DNA of 64,000 bases from Rhodococcoides kyotonense (GTDB lineage Bacteria > Actinomycetota > Actinomycetes > Mycobacteriales > Mycobacteriaceae), in assembly GCF_900188125.1 (NCBI RefSeq), contig NZ_FZOW01000017.1, positions 1-64,000 on the forward strand, read 5' to 3'. The stretch's first letter is position 1, and the number at the start of each line of letters is the position of its first letter. Below the pieces are notes generated by a model, which was not told the origin of the DNA, searched no databases, and was given only the letters and a program-made list of their open reading frames with translations. This document shows, in pieces, positions 54,427-63,210 of the stretch. Position numbers and translations under genes: made by a program.

Positions 54427-54843
54427 ATGCTGCTGGACGGAATCAACCATGTCGCGGTGATTTCTGGTGACATCGAACGACTGAAGTCGTTCTGCCGCAG
54501 TGTATTCGAAGCGGATATCGGCCCGACGAAGCCGCACGGCGAAGACGGAGGCGAGACGATGGCCATGATCAAAATCGGTCCGCACACCGAGCTCGACGTG
54601 GTGACCATCGAAGGGAACCACGAGGCGGATCGTCAGACTCCGACGTGGGGACGCGGACGACTCGGTCACCTCGGACTGCAAGCGGCGTCCAGGGAGGCTT
54701 TCGAGACAATCTGTCAGCGACTGGTCGAGCACGGCGCGGGTGACGGTACCGTCAACGCCTTCGGCGGTGTGCTGAGCAGGTTCTTCCGCGACCCCGACGG
54801 TCTCGAAGGTGAAGTGCTCGTTCCCAAATCAGCTCGCAACTGA
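54427..54843 (+). CDS. VOC (glyoxalase/bleomycin-resistance fold) protein
   Basis: 138 residues. DGINHVAVISGDIERLKSFC start, metal-ligand candidates His8, His79 (GHLGLQAA) and Glu at FFRDPDGLEGEV. GAGAGGAG 5 bp before the ATG. Substrate unknown. Confidence 0.82.
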   Translation: MLLDGINHVAVISGDIERLKSFCRSVFEADIGPTKPHGEDGGETMAMIKIGPHTELDVVTIEGNHEADRQTPTWGRGRLGHLGLQAASREAFETICQRLVEHGAGDGTVNAFGGVLSRFFRDPDGLEGEVLVPKSARN

Positions 54844-54877
54844 CCTTGGGATAGGCCAGAGCGGCCATCTAGTTCGG

Positions 54878-55753
54878 TCAGGAGAGACGTGTTCCGGTCT
54901 CGTTCGAACCGATCTCTTGTGTGCCGAGGGTGCCGAGAAGTTCCAGCTTGTCGTGGGTGTCCGTACCGGGTGCTGCACGGAAGAGGACGAGCCTTTGCCC
55001 GGACGGCGGGCTGATGACGACGTCGCATTCGCAGTCGAGCAAACCCACCTGCGGATGCTGCAATCGCTTGCGTGTATTAGTCAGAGTGTCGACATCGCCG
55101 AGTTCCCAGATCCGCGTGAATTCTTCACTGGTGCGGTGCAACTCGTCGATCAAGCCAGTGGTCCGTGTGTCGTCGGGGCGTCGTGTGGCTGCCACGCGCA
55201 GGTCGGCGACATAGGTGCGGCTCAGCTGGTCGCGGTCGTTGGGGGCGTACAGCGCGCGGTAGTCCGGGTCCAGGAACCAATGCCAGATGAAGTTGGCGTG
55301 GAAGCCGCTTTCACCGACGAGCTTGCCGAGTAGCGCGATGTTGAGGGCGTTCTGCCCGACGATGTTGTGCATGTCGTCGGCGATCAACGCAGGTACTCGT
55401 GGTGCGAGGGCGTCCAGGACGGTCATCAATCCCGGGTCCGCGTAACCGAGTGCGACGGCCGGCTCGGGTGGGTGGTGTCCGGCGAGGACGTACAGGTGGT
55501 CGCGTTCGGTGAGTGTCAGGCGTAGTGCGCGTCCGATCGCACCGAGCATGGCCGGGGACGGTTGAGGTCCGCGGGCTTGCTCGATCCGTTCGTAATAGTC
55601 GGTCGACATGTTCGCCAGCATCGCTACCTCGTCGCGGCGCAGGCCTGGGGCCCGACGGCGCGGCCCAGCGGTCAACCCCACCTCGCCGGGCCGCAGGCGG
55701 TCACGACGGGTGCGGACGAACTCTCCGAGTTGCTGTTGCTGAAATCGAGGCAT
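54878..55753 (-). CDS. XRE-type regulator with MmyB-like ligand-binding domain
   Basis: 291 residues: N-terminal helix-turn-helix (RRAPGLRRDEVAMLANMSTDYYERIEQ) and a PAS-like MmyB domain with IWHWFLDPDYRALY. Proteins of this type often sit beside an SDR gene they control; here the SDR lies 22 bp upstream on the same strand. Confidence 0.87.
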   Translation of the reverse strand: MPRFQQQQLGEFVRTRRDRLRPGEVGLTAGPRRRAPGLRRDEVAMLANMSTDYYERIEQARGPQPSPAMLGAIGRALRLTLTERDHLYVLAGHHPPEPAVALGYADPGLMTVLDALAPRVPALIADDMHNIVGQNALNIALLGKLVGESGFHANFIWHWFLDPDYRALYAPNDRDQLSRTYVADLRVAATRRPDDTRTTGLIDELHRTSEEFTRIWELGDVDTLTNTRKRLQHPQVGLLDCECDVVISPPSGQRLVLFRAAPGTDTHDKLELLGTLGTQEIGSNETGTRLS

Positions 55754-55775
55754 GAACTGGCAATCTGTTTCAGGG

Positions 55776-56528
55776 TCAGTGGCTGCGGCCGCTGAGGGCG
55801 CCGAGAACCTCGTCGTAGCGACCTTCGGCGGTGGCGTCGCGCAGCCACTTTACGCGCTCGACCAGGATCTCCGGCGCGTCGGGCTGTGAGGCGAGCAGAG
55901 ACATGACCTCGTCGAGGAACTCGTCGTAAGGCATGGCCGTCGGGCTGTCTTCCTGGCCCATGAGCGTCGTCTGGACGGCTGGGGGTACCAGCTCGACTAC
56001 ACGGACGCTGGTGTCGGTCAGCTGCACCCGCAGCGATTCGGTGAACGAGTGCACGGCCGCTTTGGTCGCGTTGTATGTCGGCGTCACGGGCAGGGGAACG
56101 AACGCGAGACCCGAGCTGACCGTCATGAGCGTCGCGGCCGGCTGGACACGCAGGTGCGGTAGGAATGCGTGGACGAGGCGGATCGTGCCGAGCAGATTGA
56201 CGGAGATCGTGCGTTCAGCGACGTCGATGGATGCAGGGTCGAGAAGGTTCTCGGGTTCCATGATCCCTGCCATCGTGATCAGGGTGTTCAGTGCGGGGTG
56301 TCGTTCGGTGAGGGTTGCCGCAGCGGCAGAGATGGACTCTGCATCCGAGGTGTCGATTTCGACGGTGTCGATTCCCGGGTGCGCGGACGCGATCTCGCGC
56401 AACAACGCCGTCCGGCGTCCACCGACGATGACCGTGTTGCCCGCGGCCTGAAGTCGCAGCGCGAGACCGAGTCCGAGGCCCGACGTGGCACCGGGGATGA
56501 AGATCGTGTTGTTTCCGTTGACGTTCAT
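55776..56528 (-). CDS. SDR oxidoreductase paired with the MmyB-like regulator
   Basis: 250 residues, DltE-like SDR branch: IPGATSGLGLGLALRLQ, NTLITMAGIMEPEN, VSSGLAFVP and YNATKAA active site. Start ATG 56528 (MNVNGNNTIFIPGATSG). It begins the two-gene operon with the regulator. Confidence 0.87.
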   Translation of the reverse strand: MNVNGNNTIFIPGATSGLGLGLALRLQAAGNTVIVGGRRTALLREIASAHPGIDTVEIDTSDAESISAAAATLTERHPALNTLITMAGIMEPENLLDPASIDVAERTISVNLLGTIRLVHAFLPHLRVQPAATLMTVSSGLAFVPLPVTPTYNATKAAVHSFTESLRVQLTDTSVRVVELVPPAVQTTLMGQEDSPTAMPYDEFLDEVMSLLASQPDAPEILVERVKWLRDATAEGRYDEVLGALSGRSH

Positions 56529-56652
56529 GATGTTCACTGTGCGCCCGTTCGTGTATCCGAGCCACACCCCGCTGAACCCCGGACCGACGATCCGGGTCTC
56601 GGCGGCCGATCCTTCGGTTCTGCGAAAGGGATCGTCGGGCCTTGTGAGACAA

Positions 56653-56738
56653 CAACATCAGCGCTACCGCGGCACCGAGCGTGGTCCCGTTCCGTCGCTC
56701 CCGCACAATCACCTCGTGCATCGTCCCGACGTGGAGGT
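56653..56738. repeat. R2 repeat element, copy d
   Basis: Contains GCGCTACCGCGGCACCGAGC, GTCGCTCCCGCACAATC and a CATCGTCC...GGAGGTGG end. It lies between the SDR operon and the terminator of the secreted-protein gene. Confidence 0.75.
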
Positions 56739-56842
56739 GGTCACTCGAGATGCCCGACAAATGTCGATGCGATTGCGACAGACGAACTCACTTCAGCGGT
56801 AGGTGCCCACTAGGGAACGACGGATCCGGCGACCGACCGACA

Positions 56843-56877
56843 ACAGTGCCCCGCAACCGATCGTTGCGGAGCACTGT
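56843..56877 (-). terminator. terminator hairpin after the secreted-protein gene
   Basis: ACAGTGC-C-CCGCAAC, loop CGATC, GTTGCGG-A-GCACTGT: two perfectly paired 7-bp blocks. Nine bases past the stop of the 56887-57402 gene. No clear T-tract, as usual in this group. Confidence 0.75.
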
Positions 56878-56886
56878 CGTGCAACG

Positions 56887-57402
56887 TCAGAACCCGAACG
56901 AACCCGTTGGGAGACATGCGGAACCCGTGCAGACGGGCTCGGGTTCCGGCTCCACGAATTCGGGAACGGTGATGACGACCGCGTGAGCTGTTGCACCGCC
57001 GGGGATCTGCGCGGCCGGGGTGCCCCAGGCTTCGGTCTGCTCGCCGCCGCCGGCGGCGTACTGCCGGCATGCCCATTCGATCGTGTAGGTGCCGTCGGCC
57101 ACGACCGGATCGGTCAGGACGAGTGATGCTCCCGTGGGGACGGCATTGTTCGCGACGTACAAACCGGGATCTTCGAAGCCTGTCTCGACGAAATCGTCGA
57201 CGTCACCGAAGCCGCAGTACGTGGGGGCGGCGCCGCCGGCGAACGTGAAGGTGCCGGTGACGGTGTTGACGCCGGTCGAAGTGACTGCCGAGCTGAAAAC
57301 GGCGGTGACGTCGCCGGGCGCAGCCTGCGCGGGCGTCGCAAAAGCGAGAGAGAGGGGTACGGCTGCGGTTGCGGCGAGCAGGGCGGTTGCGGTCTTGCGC
57401 AT
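56887..57402 (-). CDS. secreted protein of unknown function
   Basis: 171 residues. Signal peptide MRKTATALLAATAAVPLSLA ending near ATPAQAAP, then a beta-rich domain with a Cys (TYCGFGD; IEWACRQ) and a C-terminal EPEPVCTGSACLPTGSFGF tail with two cysteines. Extracellular. No catalytic motif. Confidence 0.75.
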   Translation of the reverse strand: MRKTATALLAATAAVPLSLAFATPAQAAPGDVTAVFSSAVTSTGVNTVTGTFTFAGGAAPTYCGFGDVDDFVETGFEDPGLYVANNAVPTGASLVLTDPVVADGTYTIEWACRQYAAGGGEQTEAWGTPAAQIPGGATAHAVVITVPEFVEPEPEPVCTGSACLPTGSFGF

Positions 57403-57445
57403 CTGACGGCTCCAAAGGGGAATACGGGTCCCGACCCACTCGCAG

Positions 57446-58768
57446 ATGATGGCACGGTTGCGCGTCGGTCACCCAGTGAGTCCGGCCGCGCCCAACGGTG
57501 TGTCGGTCAGCACGGCCGGGCCAGGACACGTCGCGGTGACGGTCGAGGTTGCTTACCGCCCAGCCACCGACCACGTTCCGAACGGGTGGACCCTCGAAGC
57601 ATCCGGCACCTTCGACGCCGTGACACCGTTGCGGGTCGAGACCTCGGACGGTGTGGTGCACGAGGAGTTCGTCGACCTCGCGCAGATCATCCTGCCCTCG
57701 GAAATCACGTATCGAATGTTTCGACGCTTCCGCGAGGACAACGGACTGGAACAGCATCTCTTCGAGCTCACGCCCGCGATGAAGCTGGACGGTCAAGGAC
57801 GGCTCGCCCCGATCGCTCCCGCCGAGCACGTCGCGGACAACTTCGTACGATGGGAAGTTGCATGTCCGACATCGACGCCTGGCCAGTCCGTTGCAGTCAA
57901 CGGAAGTGAAACGAGTCGCGCCGATGCCTTGAGTGCCATCGTCGACACCGGCCTCAGTCTTCTGCGAAGAGAAACCCCCGAGGCCGGACCGTTGTCACCG
58001 ATCTTCGTGGCCTTGGACTCGGAGTTCGCCTGGGTCAACGGGTTCGGCGATCCGGCAGCGTCGAAATCAGATCTGACGCAGTTGGTTCTCGACGCTATCG
58101 AGGGCGAACGAGGCCGAGCGGTCGAACGTGCAGCGGATACCGCCACCCGCGCGGCGCGTCCGCCTGTGCGCTACTCGACGCCGCCATCGAGCGTCACGCA
58201 CCAGTGGGATCGGATCGCTGCTTGGCTTCGAAATGCGGTGCCGAACTATGTCATCAACGGTGCCAATGAGGAACGAATCCTTGAGGCGAAGAGGCGGACC
58301 GGGGTCGAATGGCCCAGTGAGCTCGTCGAGCTGTTCCGATGCGTCGACGGGCTGCCTCGCGAACCGTGGATGGCGCTGTTTCCTCAGTACGCGCTGTTCG
58401 GTCTCGACGCGATGCTCGCGGATCGAGCGACGATGACCGAGATTTGGCAGAGGGGAGACGCGGAGAACGACCCGACGGGGGTGATTGAACGCACCGCAGG
58501 CAAGGCAGCGTGGACTTTCCTCGACGAATTCATTCCGATTGCGGGACTGGATGGTTACTTCTTGTTCGTCGACACCAGACCGGGCGACCTGAACGGATGC
58601 GTGACTGTTTTCGACAAGGTCGACTCCGATAACCAGGGCCCGCAATGGAATTCGATCAGCGCGATGCTCACGGATCTCGCGGAGAGTCTGGAGGCGGGCG
58701 TGCCGTTCGCGGGCGGGTGGCGTCACGAGATCGTCGACGGGCGTCTGCAGTGGGAGTATCACGGCTGA
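57446..58768 (+). CDS. SMI1/KNR4 (SUKH)-domain protein with unique N-terminal region
   Basis: 440 residues. The C-terminal domain (about 280-425) has VEWPSELVELFRCVDG, FLDEFIPIAGLDGYFLFVDTRPGDLNG and WNSISAMLTDLAESLEAG, as in SUKH immunity proteins; the 280-residue N-terminal region is not recognised. Its 3' end is the source or sister of the decayed copy at 40864-41082. No toxin gene is adjacent. The start is uncertain (ATG 57446 or 57449). Confidence 0.75.
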   Translation: MMARLRVGHPVSPAAPNGVSVSTAGPGHVAVTVEVAYRPATDHVPNGWTLEASGTFDAVTPLRVETSDGVVHEEFVDLAQIILPSEITYRMFRRFREDNGLEQHLFELTPAMKLDGQGRLAPIAPAEHVADNFVRWEVACPTSTPGQSVAVNGSETSRADALSAIVDTGLSLLRRETPEAGPLSPIFVALDSEFAWVNGFGDPAASKSDLTQLVLDAIEGERGRAVERAADTATRAARPPVRYSTPPSSVTHQWDRIAAWLRNAVPNYVINGANEERILEAKRRTGVEWPSELVELFRCVDGLPREPWMALFPQYALFGLDAMLADRATMTEIWQRGDAENDPTGVIERTAGKAAWTFLDEFIPIAGLDGYFLFVDTRPGDLNGCVTVFDKVDSDNQGPQWNSISAMLTDLAESLEAGVPFAGGWRHEIVDGRLQWEYHG

Positions 58769-58874
58769 CGGACAGCTCGCGTTGCTCGTACTGATCATCT
58801 CCCGCACCAACGCGGCAAATAGAGGGATCATTGTACGATGAGGTCGCTGACCTGCGTCAAGAGAGGAGTGCGAG

Positions 58875-59213
58875 ATGCCCGTCGTGGATATGAAGGCAAC
58901 TCGCCAGATGCTGATGCAAAAGGCGATCTTGCACAAGATCGAGCGGGAGCACCTTTCGTTCGACACCGATGCGGTACGCCAGAGTCTCGACGGCATCCGC
59001 CGGAACGTCTCGCGTGACGCACTTATGACCAGCTACCTCGACCGGTGGGAGCGGATCGTCCGCGACAACGACGTCGACGGTCTTCGTCGCCTCGTTCATT
59101 CCGAAGACGAGATCAGCAAAGACATGCGGAGCCTGTCACCGCTGTACGTGTTGCTCAACGAGGCCGAGCGACTCGACGTGATCGACGACCTTCGTACTGC
59201 CATCCAGGCGTGA
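58875..59213 (+). CDS. putative antitoxin-like partner of the nucleotidyltransferase
   Basis: 112 residues, helical and charged (MPVVDMKATRQMLMQKAILHK; LMTSYLDRWERIVRDNDVDGLRRLVHSEDEISKDM). Its stop overlaps the GTG of the nucleotidyltransferase (GTGA). This is the order of DUF6036/AbiEii-type two-gene modules, in which the first protein is the regulator or antitoxin. GAGAGGAG precedes the ATG. Confidence 0.6.
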   Translation: MPVVDMKATRQMLMQKAILHKIEREHLSFDTDAVRQSLDGIRRNVSRDALMTSYLDRWERIVRDNDVDGLRRLVHSEDEISKDMRSLSPLYVLLNEAERLDVIDDLRTAIQA

Positions 59214-59803
59214 ACCGCGACCAGTTCGAGCGGGCCATCAGGGCTTCGTGTGCGAACCTCGAAGAGTTCCAGGTGATCGTCATGGGTTCGCAGTCGATCC
59301 TCGGGAGCTATGACACCAGTGAGTTGCCGGACTCGGCGTTCCAATCGACTGAGGTCGATATCCTTCCAGGCAGCGGTATTTCCGATCCCGATGGCGTGTA
59401 CGAGAAGCTGCTTACTCTCGATGTACGGCTGGGCGAGGGCTCGCCGTTCCACGAGCACCACGGCGTCTATGTCGAGGGCATCCACAAGGACACCGTTGTG
59501 CTGCCGAAGCATTGGGAAAATCGACTGGTTCACTTCACCGTCGAGGACGGCACGTCCGAGCTGTAAGGGCGGATCGCACTGTGCCTGAACCCCGTCGACC
59601 TATGTGTGGCGAAGTGCATTGCAGGCAGGGAGAAAGACCATCAGTTTCTCTCTGCGTTGATCGACGAAGGCATCATCGCCGCAGAAGAGATCATCGAGCG
59701 GATCGACAAGTACGGCATCGAGTGGCCGGACACCTACGATCTCGACAAGGACTTGGCGCTCACGAGAGCCCGAACTTGGCTGGCGACTGTCGGCAACTCA
59801 TGA
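59210..59803 (+). pseudogene. DUF6036-type nucleotidyltransferase, split by an in-frame TAA
   Basis: From GTG 59210 the protein reads VNRDQFERAIRASC, nucleotidyltransferase motif GSQSILGSYD...TEVDILP, FHEHHGVYVEGIHKDTVVLP, then TAA at 59564-59566. The same frame continues as GRIALCLNPVDLCVAKCIAGREKDHQFLSALI and ends at 59803, which is the normal second half of this family. Either an inactivating nonsense mutation, or two separate half-proteins (ATG-like restart at GTG 59606), or a sequencing error. Confidence 0.75.
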
Positions 59804-59833
59804 ATTCGAGTGAGGATTCCAACCCGGCTCGGT

Positions 59834-60050
59834 CTACAGCGTCGTAATCAACCCTGTTTGCTTGGCGTGAGCAACCAGGGCATTGGCGTGACCGTGCCCC
59901 ATCCCGTGGTCGGTCTTGAGCCATGCAACCAGCTCGGAGTGCTTGGCCTGAGGTGCCGCGGCGATGGCGTCGAGCCATTCGCTGATGGGCTTGCCGTACT
60001 TCTTCTCGATGGACGGGAAGTAGGACTGCGGGCCTTTGACGTCGGGCATG
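59834..60050 (-). CDS. DUF4287-domain protein
   Basis: 71 residues: GPQSYFPSIEKKYGKPISEW and WLKTDHGMGHGHANALVAH are the DUF4287 signature. GAAAGGAAG precedes ATG 60050. Small cytoplasmic protein of unknown function. Confidence 0.85.
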
Positions 60051-60158
60051 GGACTTCCTTTCGAGGAGTTGTGCTGGAGCAGACTGCTGTTGCTCCGGAA
60101 ACTAATCGACGGTGGGTGGTGATCCCTCGTGAGGGCACGTACCTGACTCCGGGAAGCG

Positions 60159-60530
60159 TCATGCGGACGTGGATGTCTCGAGGGATTCGTCCGCGCACGC
60201 GATGAGGTAGCTGAGTTGGCTACGCGTCTCGGCGATGGCCTGCATCTGCTCGCCGAGACGCTCGTGCTCGGCCCGCATGATGCCGACGGATCTCCGCGTG
60301 ACATGCGATGAGGGCGCGTCCACGCACGGCAGGATCGACGCGATGACTGTGCTCGACAGGCCGGCCGAGTAGAGCTGGCGCAGCAGTCTGACTCGATCGA
60401 CGGCGTCGGAATCGTAGACGCGATGCGCCCCCGACCCGCTGCGCTGGGAATTCAGCAGTCCGCACTCCTCGTAATAGCGCAGCGACCTGACGCTGGCTCC
60501 TGTCCGTTGCGCCAATTCGCCGATGCGCAT
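60159..60530 (-). CDS. MerR-family regulator
   Basis: 123 residues: RIGELAQRTGASVRSLRYYEECGLL winged helix and a coiled-coil dimerisation helix at 80-115 (MRAEHERLGEQMQAIAETRSQL). Divergent from the NADPH-dependent oxidoreductase; the usual target is that gene. Confidence 0.88.
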   Translation of the reverse strand: MRIGELAQRTGASVRSLRYYEECGLLNSQRSGSGAHRVYDSDAVDRVRLLRQLYSAGLSSTVIASILPCVDAPSSHVTRRSVGIMRAEHERLGEQMQAIAETRSQLSYLIACADESLETSTSA

Positions 60531-60553
60531 GGTGACTCTCCTCATAAAAGCTT

Positions 60554-60577
60554 GAACCTGACACTGACGAGAGGTTC
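60554..60577 (+). promoter_or_regulatory. MerR-type operator/promoter
   Basis: GAACCT and AGGTTC are inverted 12 bp apart. TTGAAC as -35 and CTACGG-like -10 would be about 19 bp apart, the extended spacing typical of MerR-controlled promoters, firing toward the oxidoreductase. Confidence 0.55.
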
Positions 60578-60623
60578 TACGGTTGATTCAAACACACCTC
60601 GACACGAAGGCAACGGTCCACCA

Positions 60624-61535
60624 ATGTTCGCAGTGCAGTACCAGACGTATGGAGAACCTTCCGTACTCGAGATCGCCGATCGTCCCGAACCCCACGCCGG
60701 ACCCGATTCGGTGCGAGTCCGCGTCCTGGCCGTCAGTGTCAACCCCATCGACAGACTCTTGCGGGCCGGGCATCTGAAAGAGCTACTGCCGCTGCAGTTA
60801 CCGGCCATCCCCGGTCGCGACGCTGTCGGCATCGTCGACGAAGTCGGTGAGGGTGTCACCGACGTCGCGATCGGCGACAAGGTGTTCGGACTCGGTGGAG
60901 TCAGCGACACTACCGCCGAATACGCCGTCCTCACCGCGTGGGCGCCGGTTCCAACAGTGTGGAGCGATGAGGAGGCCGCCGCGGCGGGGCTGGCGTCGGT
61001 GACCGCGCTACGGGCGTTGGACGCACTCGGCGAACTCGACGGCTCGACACTGCTGGTCGGTGGCGCCGCCGGTGCCGTGGGTAGCGCAGCGGCGGCATTC
61101 GCAATCGCAGCCGGGGTGCGCGTCGTCGGCACCGCCAGTGAGACCAATCATGAGCGTCTACGCGCGATGAAGGTCATCCCCGTCACCTATGGTGACGGAC
61201 TCGTCGACCGCGTGCGCGCGGCGGCACCCGACGGCGTCGACTTCGCTTTGGACGCAGCGGGATCGGGGTCGCTCCCACAGCTGATCGAACTTGCCGGCGA
61301 CACAGCGCATGTCGTGACAGTTGCGGACCACCAGGCAGCGAGCGAGTTGGGTGTTCGCAGCGTGTACGCAGAGAACGACTCGGCTCTGCTACGCCGCGCA
61401 GCGGCCTTCGCCGACGCTGGTCAGTACACGCCGCACGTCAGCGAGGTCATGTCCTTCCGAGACGCAGCCCGCGCCCACGCCCAGTCCGAAAAACGCAGCG
61501 GCAAGATCGTGCTGCGAATCGGACTCGACCGGTGA
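60624..61535 (+). CDS. NADP-dependent quinone-type oxidoreductase
   Basis: 303 residues, zinc-less MDR: VLAVSVNPIDRLLRAGHL, IPGRDAVGIVDEVG, and LLVGGAAGAVGSAAAAFAI for NADPH. Probably induced by the MerR regulator in response to an electrophile or oxidant. ATG 60624 follows the predicted promoter by 46 bp. Confidence 0.88.
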   Translation: MFAVQYQTYGEPSVLEIADRPEPHAGPDSVRVRVLAVSVNPIDRLLRAGHLKELLPLQLPAIPGRDAVGIVDEVGEGVTDVAIGDKVFGLGGVSDTTAEYAVLTAWAPVPTVWSDEEAAAAGLASVTALRALDALGELDGSTLLVGGAAGAVGSAAAAFAIAAGVRVVGTASETNHERLRAMKVIPVTYGDGLVDRVRAAAPDGVDFALDAAGSGSLPQLIELAGDTAHVVTVADHQAASELGVRSVYAENDSALLRRAAAFADAGQYTPHVSEVMSFRDAARAHAQSEKRSGKIVLRIGLDR

Positions 61536-61602
61536 CCGCTGAGAACTTGCCGCGATCAGACCGTCAAGCCCGCAAGCTGCTCGTCGAGCCAGGGCTACAA
61601 TT

Positions 61603-61649
61603 CCGCACTTATGCAGACGAAATCGCGTAATTCACCTGCATAAGTGCGG
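61603..61649. repeat. 47-bp palindromic repeat R1, copy e
   Basis: Perfect 14-bp arms; centre ACGAAATCGCGTAATTCAC. It separates two convergent genes (oxidoreductase and secreted protein). Confidence 0.85.
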
Positions 61650-61654
61650 GTTGG

Positions 61655-62161
61655 TCAAGGAACGAAGATCACTCCCAAGCCGGGTACGAGCGCGTTGGAG
61701 ATCGAGGGCGCCTCGTACTGCTCACGGTGATGAGTAACGGTCACAAAGACTGGGCCAGAACCTGTTTCGGCCGTGACCTCCAGCGGGAGAGATCTTCCGT
61801 AGCTCTCGGTGTCGCTGTTCTCGAGATCGAGCCAGTGCCGTAGGTCGAGTGTTCCGGATGCACCCGTCGCAAGGTTGCGCCACTGCACTCCCAGCCATCG
61901 GTACGGGTATTGGGAGTGCCAGGCGGCGATGTCGGCTGCAGCGAAGTCGACGACGCCGGGTTGTTCACCGACGGTCAGTCGGATGGGGACAGTCTGGATG
62001 AGGCCGCCGGGGACGGCTGCCGGACCTATCTCGGGGCCCGTCACCACGGGTACCTGCAGCGTGGAGGTGTGTGGTGCGGCCGCTGCCGTCGCGGCAGTTC
62101 CGAGAACGAGAGGGATCGACAAGGCGATAGCAATTACTCCGCGGCGCAGCGAGTTTCGCAT
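61655..62161 (-). CDS. secreted protein with WRNL..G.SG motif
   Basis: 168 residues with a signal peptide (LSIPLVLGTAATAAAAPH). The mature part contains GVQWRNLATGASGTLDLRHW and TGSGPVFVTVTHHREQY, matching the motif pair seen at 7928-8308 and 45339-45779. Function unknown. Confidence 0.72.
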   Translation of the reverse strand: MRNSLRRGVIAIALSIPLVLGTAATAAAAPHTSTLQVPVVTGPEIGPAAVPGGLIQTVPIRLTVGEQPGVVDFAAADIAAWHSQYPYRWLGVQWRNLATGASGTLDLRHWLDLENSDTESYGRSLPLEVTAETGSGPVFVTVTHHREQYEAPSISNALVPGLGVIFVP

Positions 62162-62633
62162 GCAGGCAACCTTTCGAATGGCGTCGTGGAATATTTTGAC
62201 CGCTCTTTACTTGCGGCACTCACACGATTGCAAGACCGCTCGCGAGGCGTCCACCCTTCTGCGGCAGTTGTGATGGGGTTGTGACCGGCGCCGGCGCGAA
62301 CCAGGGCGAATCGATGTTTCCAGGCGCTGTGGGTGCTACTCGGCAATTAGAGGGCATCAGATCCAAGACGGTTCGAGCTACGAGCACGTCCGAGTCAAGC
62401 ATGAACCGATGCTCTGGATCCCGGATGCGGTGGCATGGTGTCTGGCGAAAGGAGGGCACTGGGGTAGTCGAGTCGAACCGAATATCCGTGCTCGCCACAC
62501 AGTGCGATAGAAACGCAAAACCCGGCTCACCAACCGTCCGGAAGGCTGCCGGGCTCACTTCGACGAGGCTACTGCCCCGCGCTTCGACATTGTCGCACCG
62601 ACCGGGTCGAATGTGGGTGTGACAACGCCGAAT

Positions 62634-62680
62634 CCGCACTTATGCAGGCGATTTGGCCCAATTCTCCTGCATAAGTGCGG
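62634..62680. repeat. 47-bp palindromic repeat R1, copy f
   Basis: Perfect 14-bp arms; centre GCGATTTGGCCCAATTCTC. Adjacent to R2 copy e. Confidence 0.85.
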
Positions 62681-62692
62681 GTTCGGCCGGGG

Positions 62693-62775
62693 GAACATGC
62701 GCGCTACCGCGACACCGAGCGTGGTCCCGGCCCGTCGCTCCCGCACAATCGCTTTCAGCATCGTCCCCCAGACCG
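62693..62775. repeat. R2 repeat element, copy e
   Basis: GCGCTACCGCGACACCGAGC, then CGTCGCTCCCGCACAATCG and CATCGTCCCCCAGACCGG. It abuts the 3' end of the MarR gene. Confidence 0.75.
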
Positions 62776-62784
62776 GAGCCGCAC

Positions 62785-63210
62785 TCACTCGTTACGGCGT
62801 AGGACCAAGGCGAGGGCGTCGCGGAGCGTGTTCTGCTCGTCGGCGGGGAGGGCGCCGAGGAGGTCGCCTTCCATCTTCCGGATATCCCGACGGGCGGCGC
62901 GGACCAGCGTTCGGCCCTCGTCCGTGAGCTCGACCATTCGCCGCCGGCGATCCGCTTCGTCGACTACGCGGACGATCAGTTGCCGGTCGCCGAGGGCGTC
63001 CAAGTGTCCGATCAAGCGTGTCGGATCTCGGCGGGTGCGCGTGGCGAGCTCCTTCTGCGTCAGCCCTGGCTCGCCCCACAGACGGCTCAGGATCACGTAC
63101 TCCCACATCGTCACGCCGTGCGCTTCCAGGATCGGTGCTTCGCGCTCGACGACGAGACTCAGCAGCTGACTGAGTAGAGCGCCGAGCTCCTCACTCTCTT
63201 CTCTTGCCAT
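62785..63210 (-). CDS. MarR-family regulator
   Basis: 141 residues; winged helix with LTQKELATRTRRDPTRLIGHLDAL and the beta-wing VVDEADRRRRMVELT. Divergent from a VOC gene with 29 bp between start codons; it likely represses both through the palindrome at 63226-63238. Confidence 0.87.
   Translation of the reverse strand: MAREESEELGALLSQLLSLVVEREAPILEAHGVTMWEYVILSRLWGEPGLTQKELATRTRRDPTRLIGHLDALGDRQLIVRVVDEADRRRRMVELTDEGRTLVRAARRDIRKMEGDLLGALPADEQNTLRDALALVLRRNE

Larger units (their letters stand above)
56529..56886. other. intergenic region with R2 copy d and a terminator
   Basis: 358 bp. It holds the promoter of the SDR operon, repeat R2 copy d, and the terminator at 56843-56877. No other gene is seen. 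Confidence 0.6.
62162..62784. other. gap with repeats R1-f and R2-e
   Basis: 623 bp. A 139-codon minus-strand frame at 62220-62639 lacks any recognisable domain and runs into R1; it is not called. The right half is R1 copy f followed 12 bp later by R2 copy e. Confidence 0.5.

Noticed and set aside
62220-62639. 139-codon minus-strand frame
   Set aside because: No domain or start context, and it runs into repeat R1; left uncalled.
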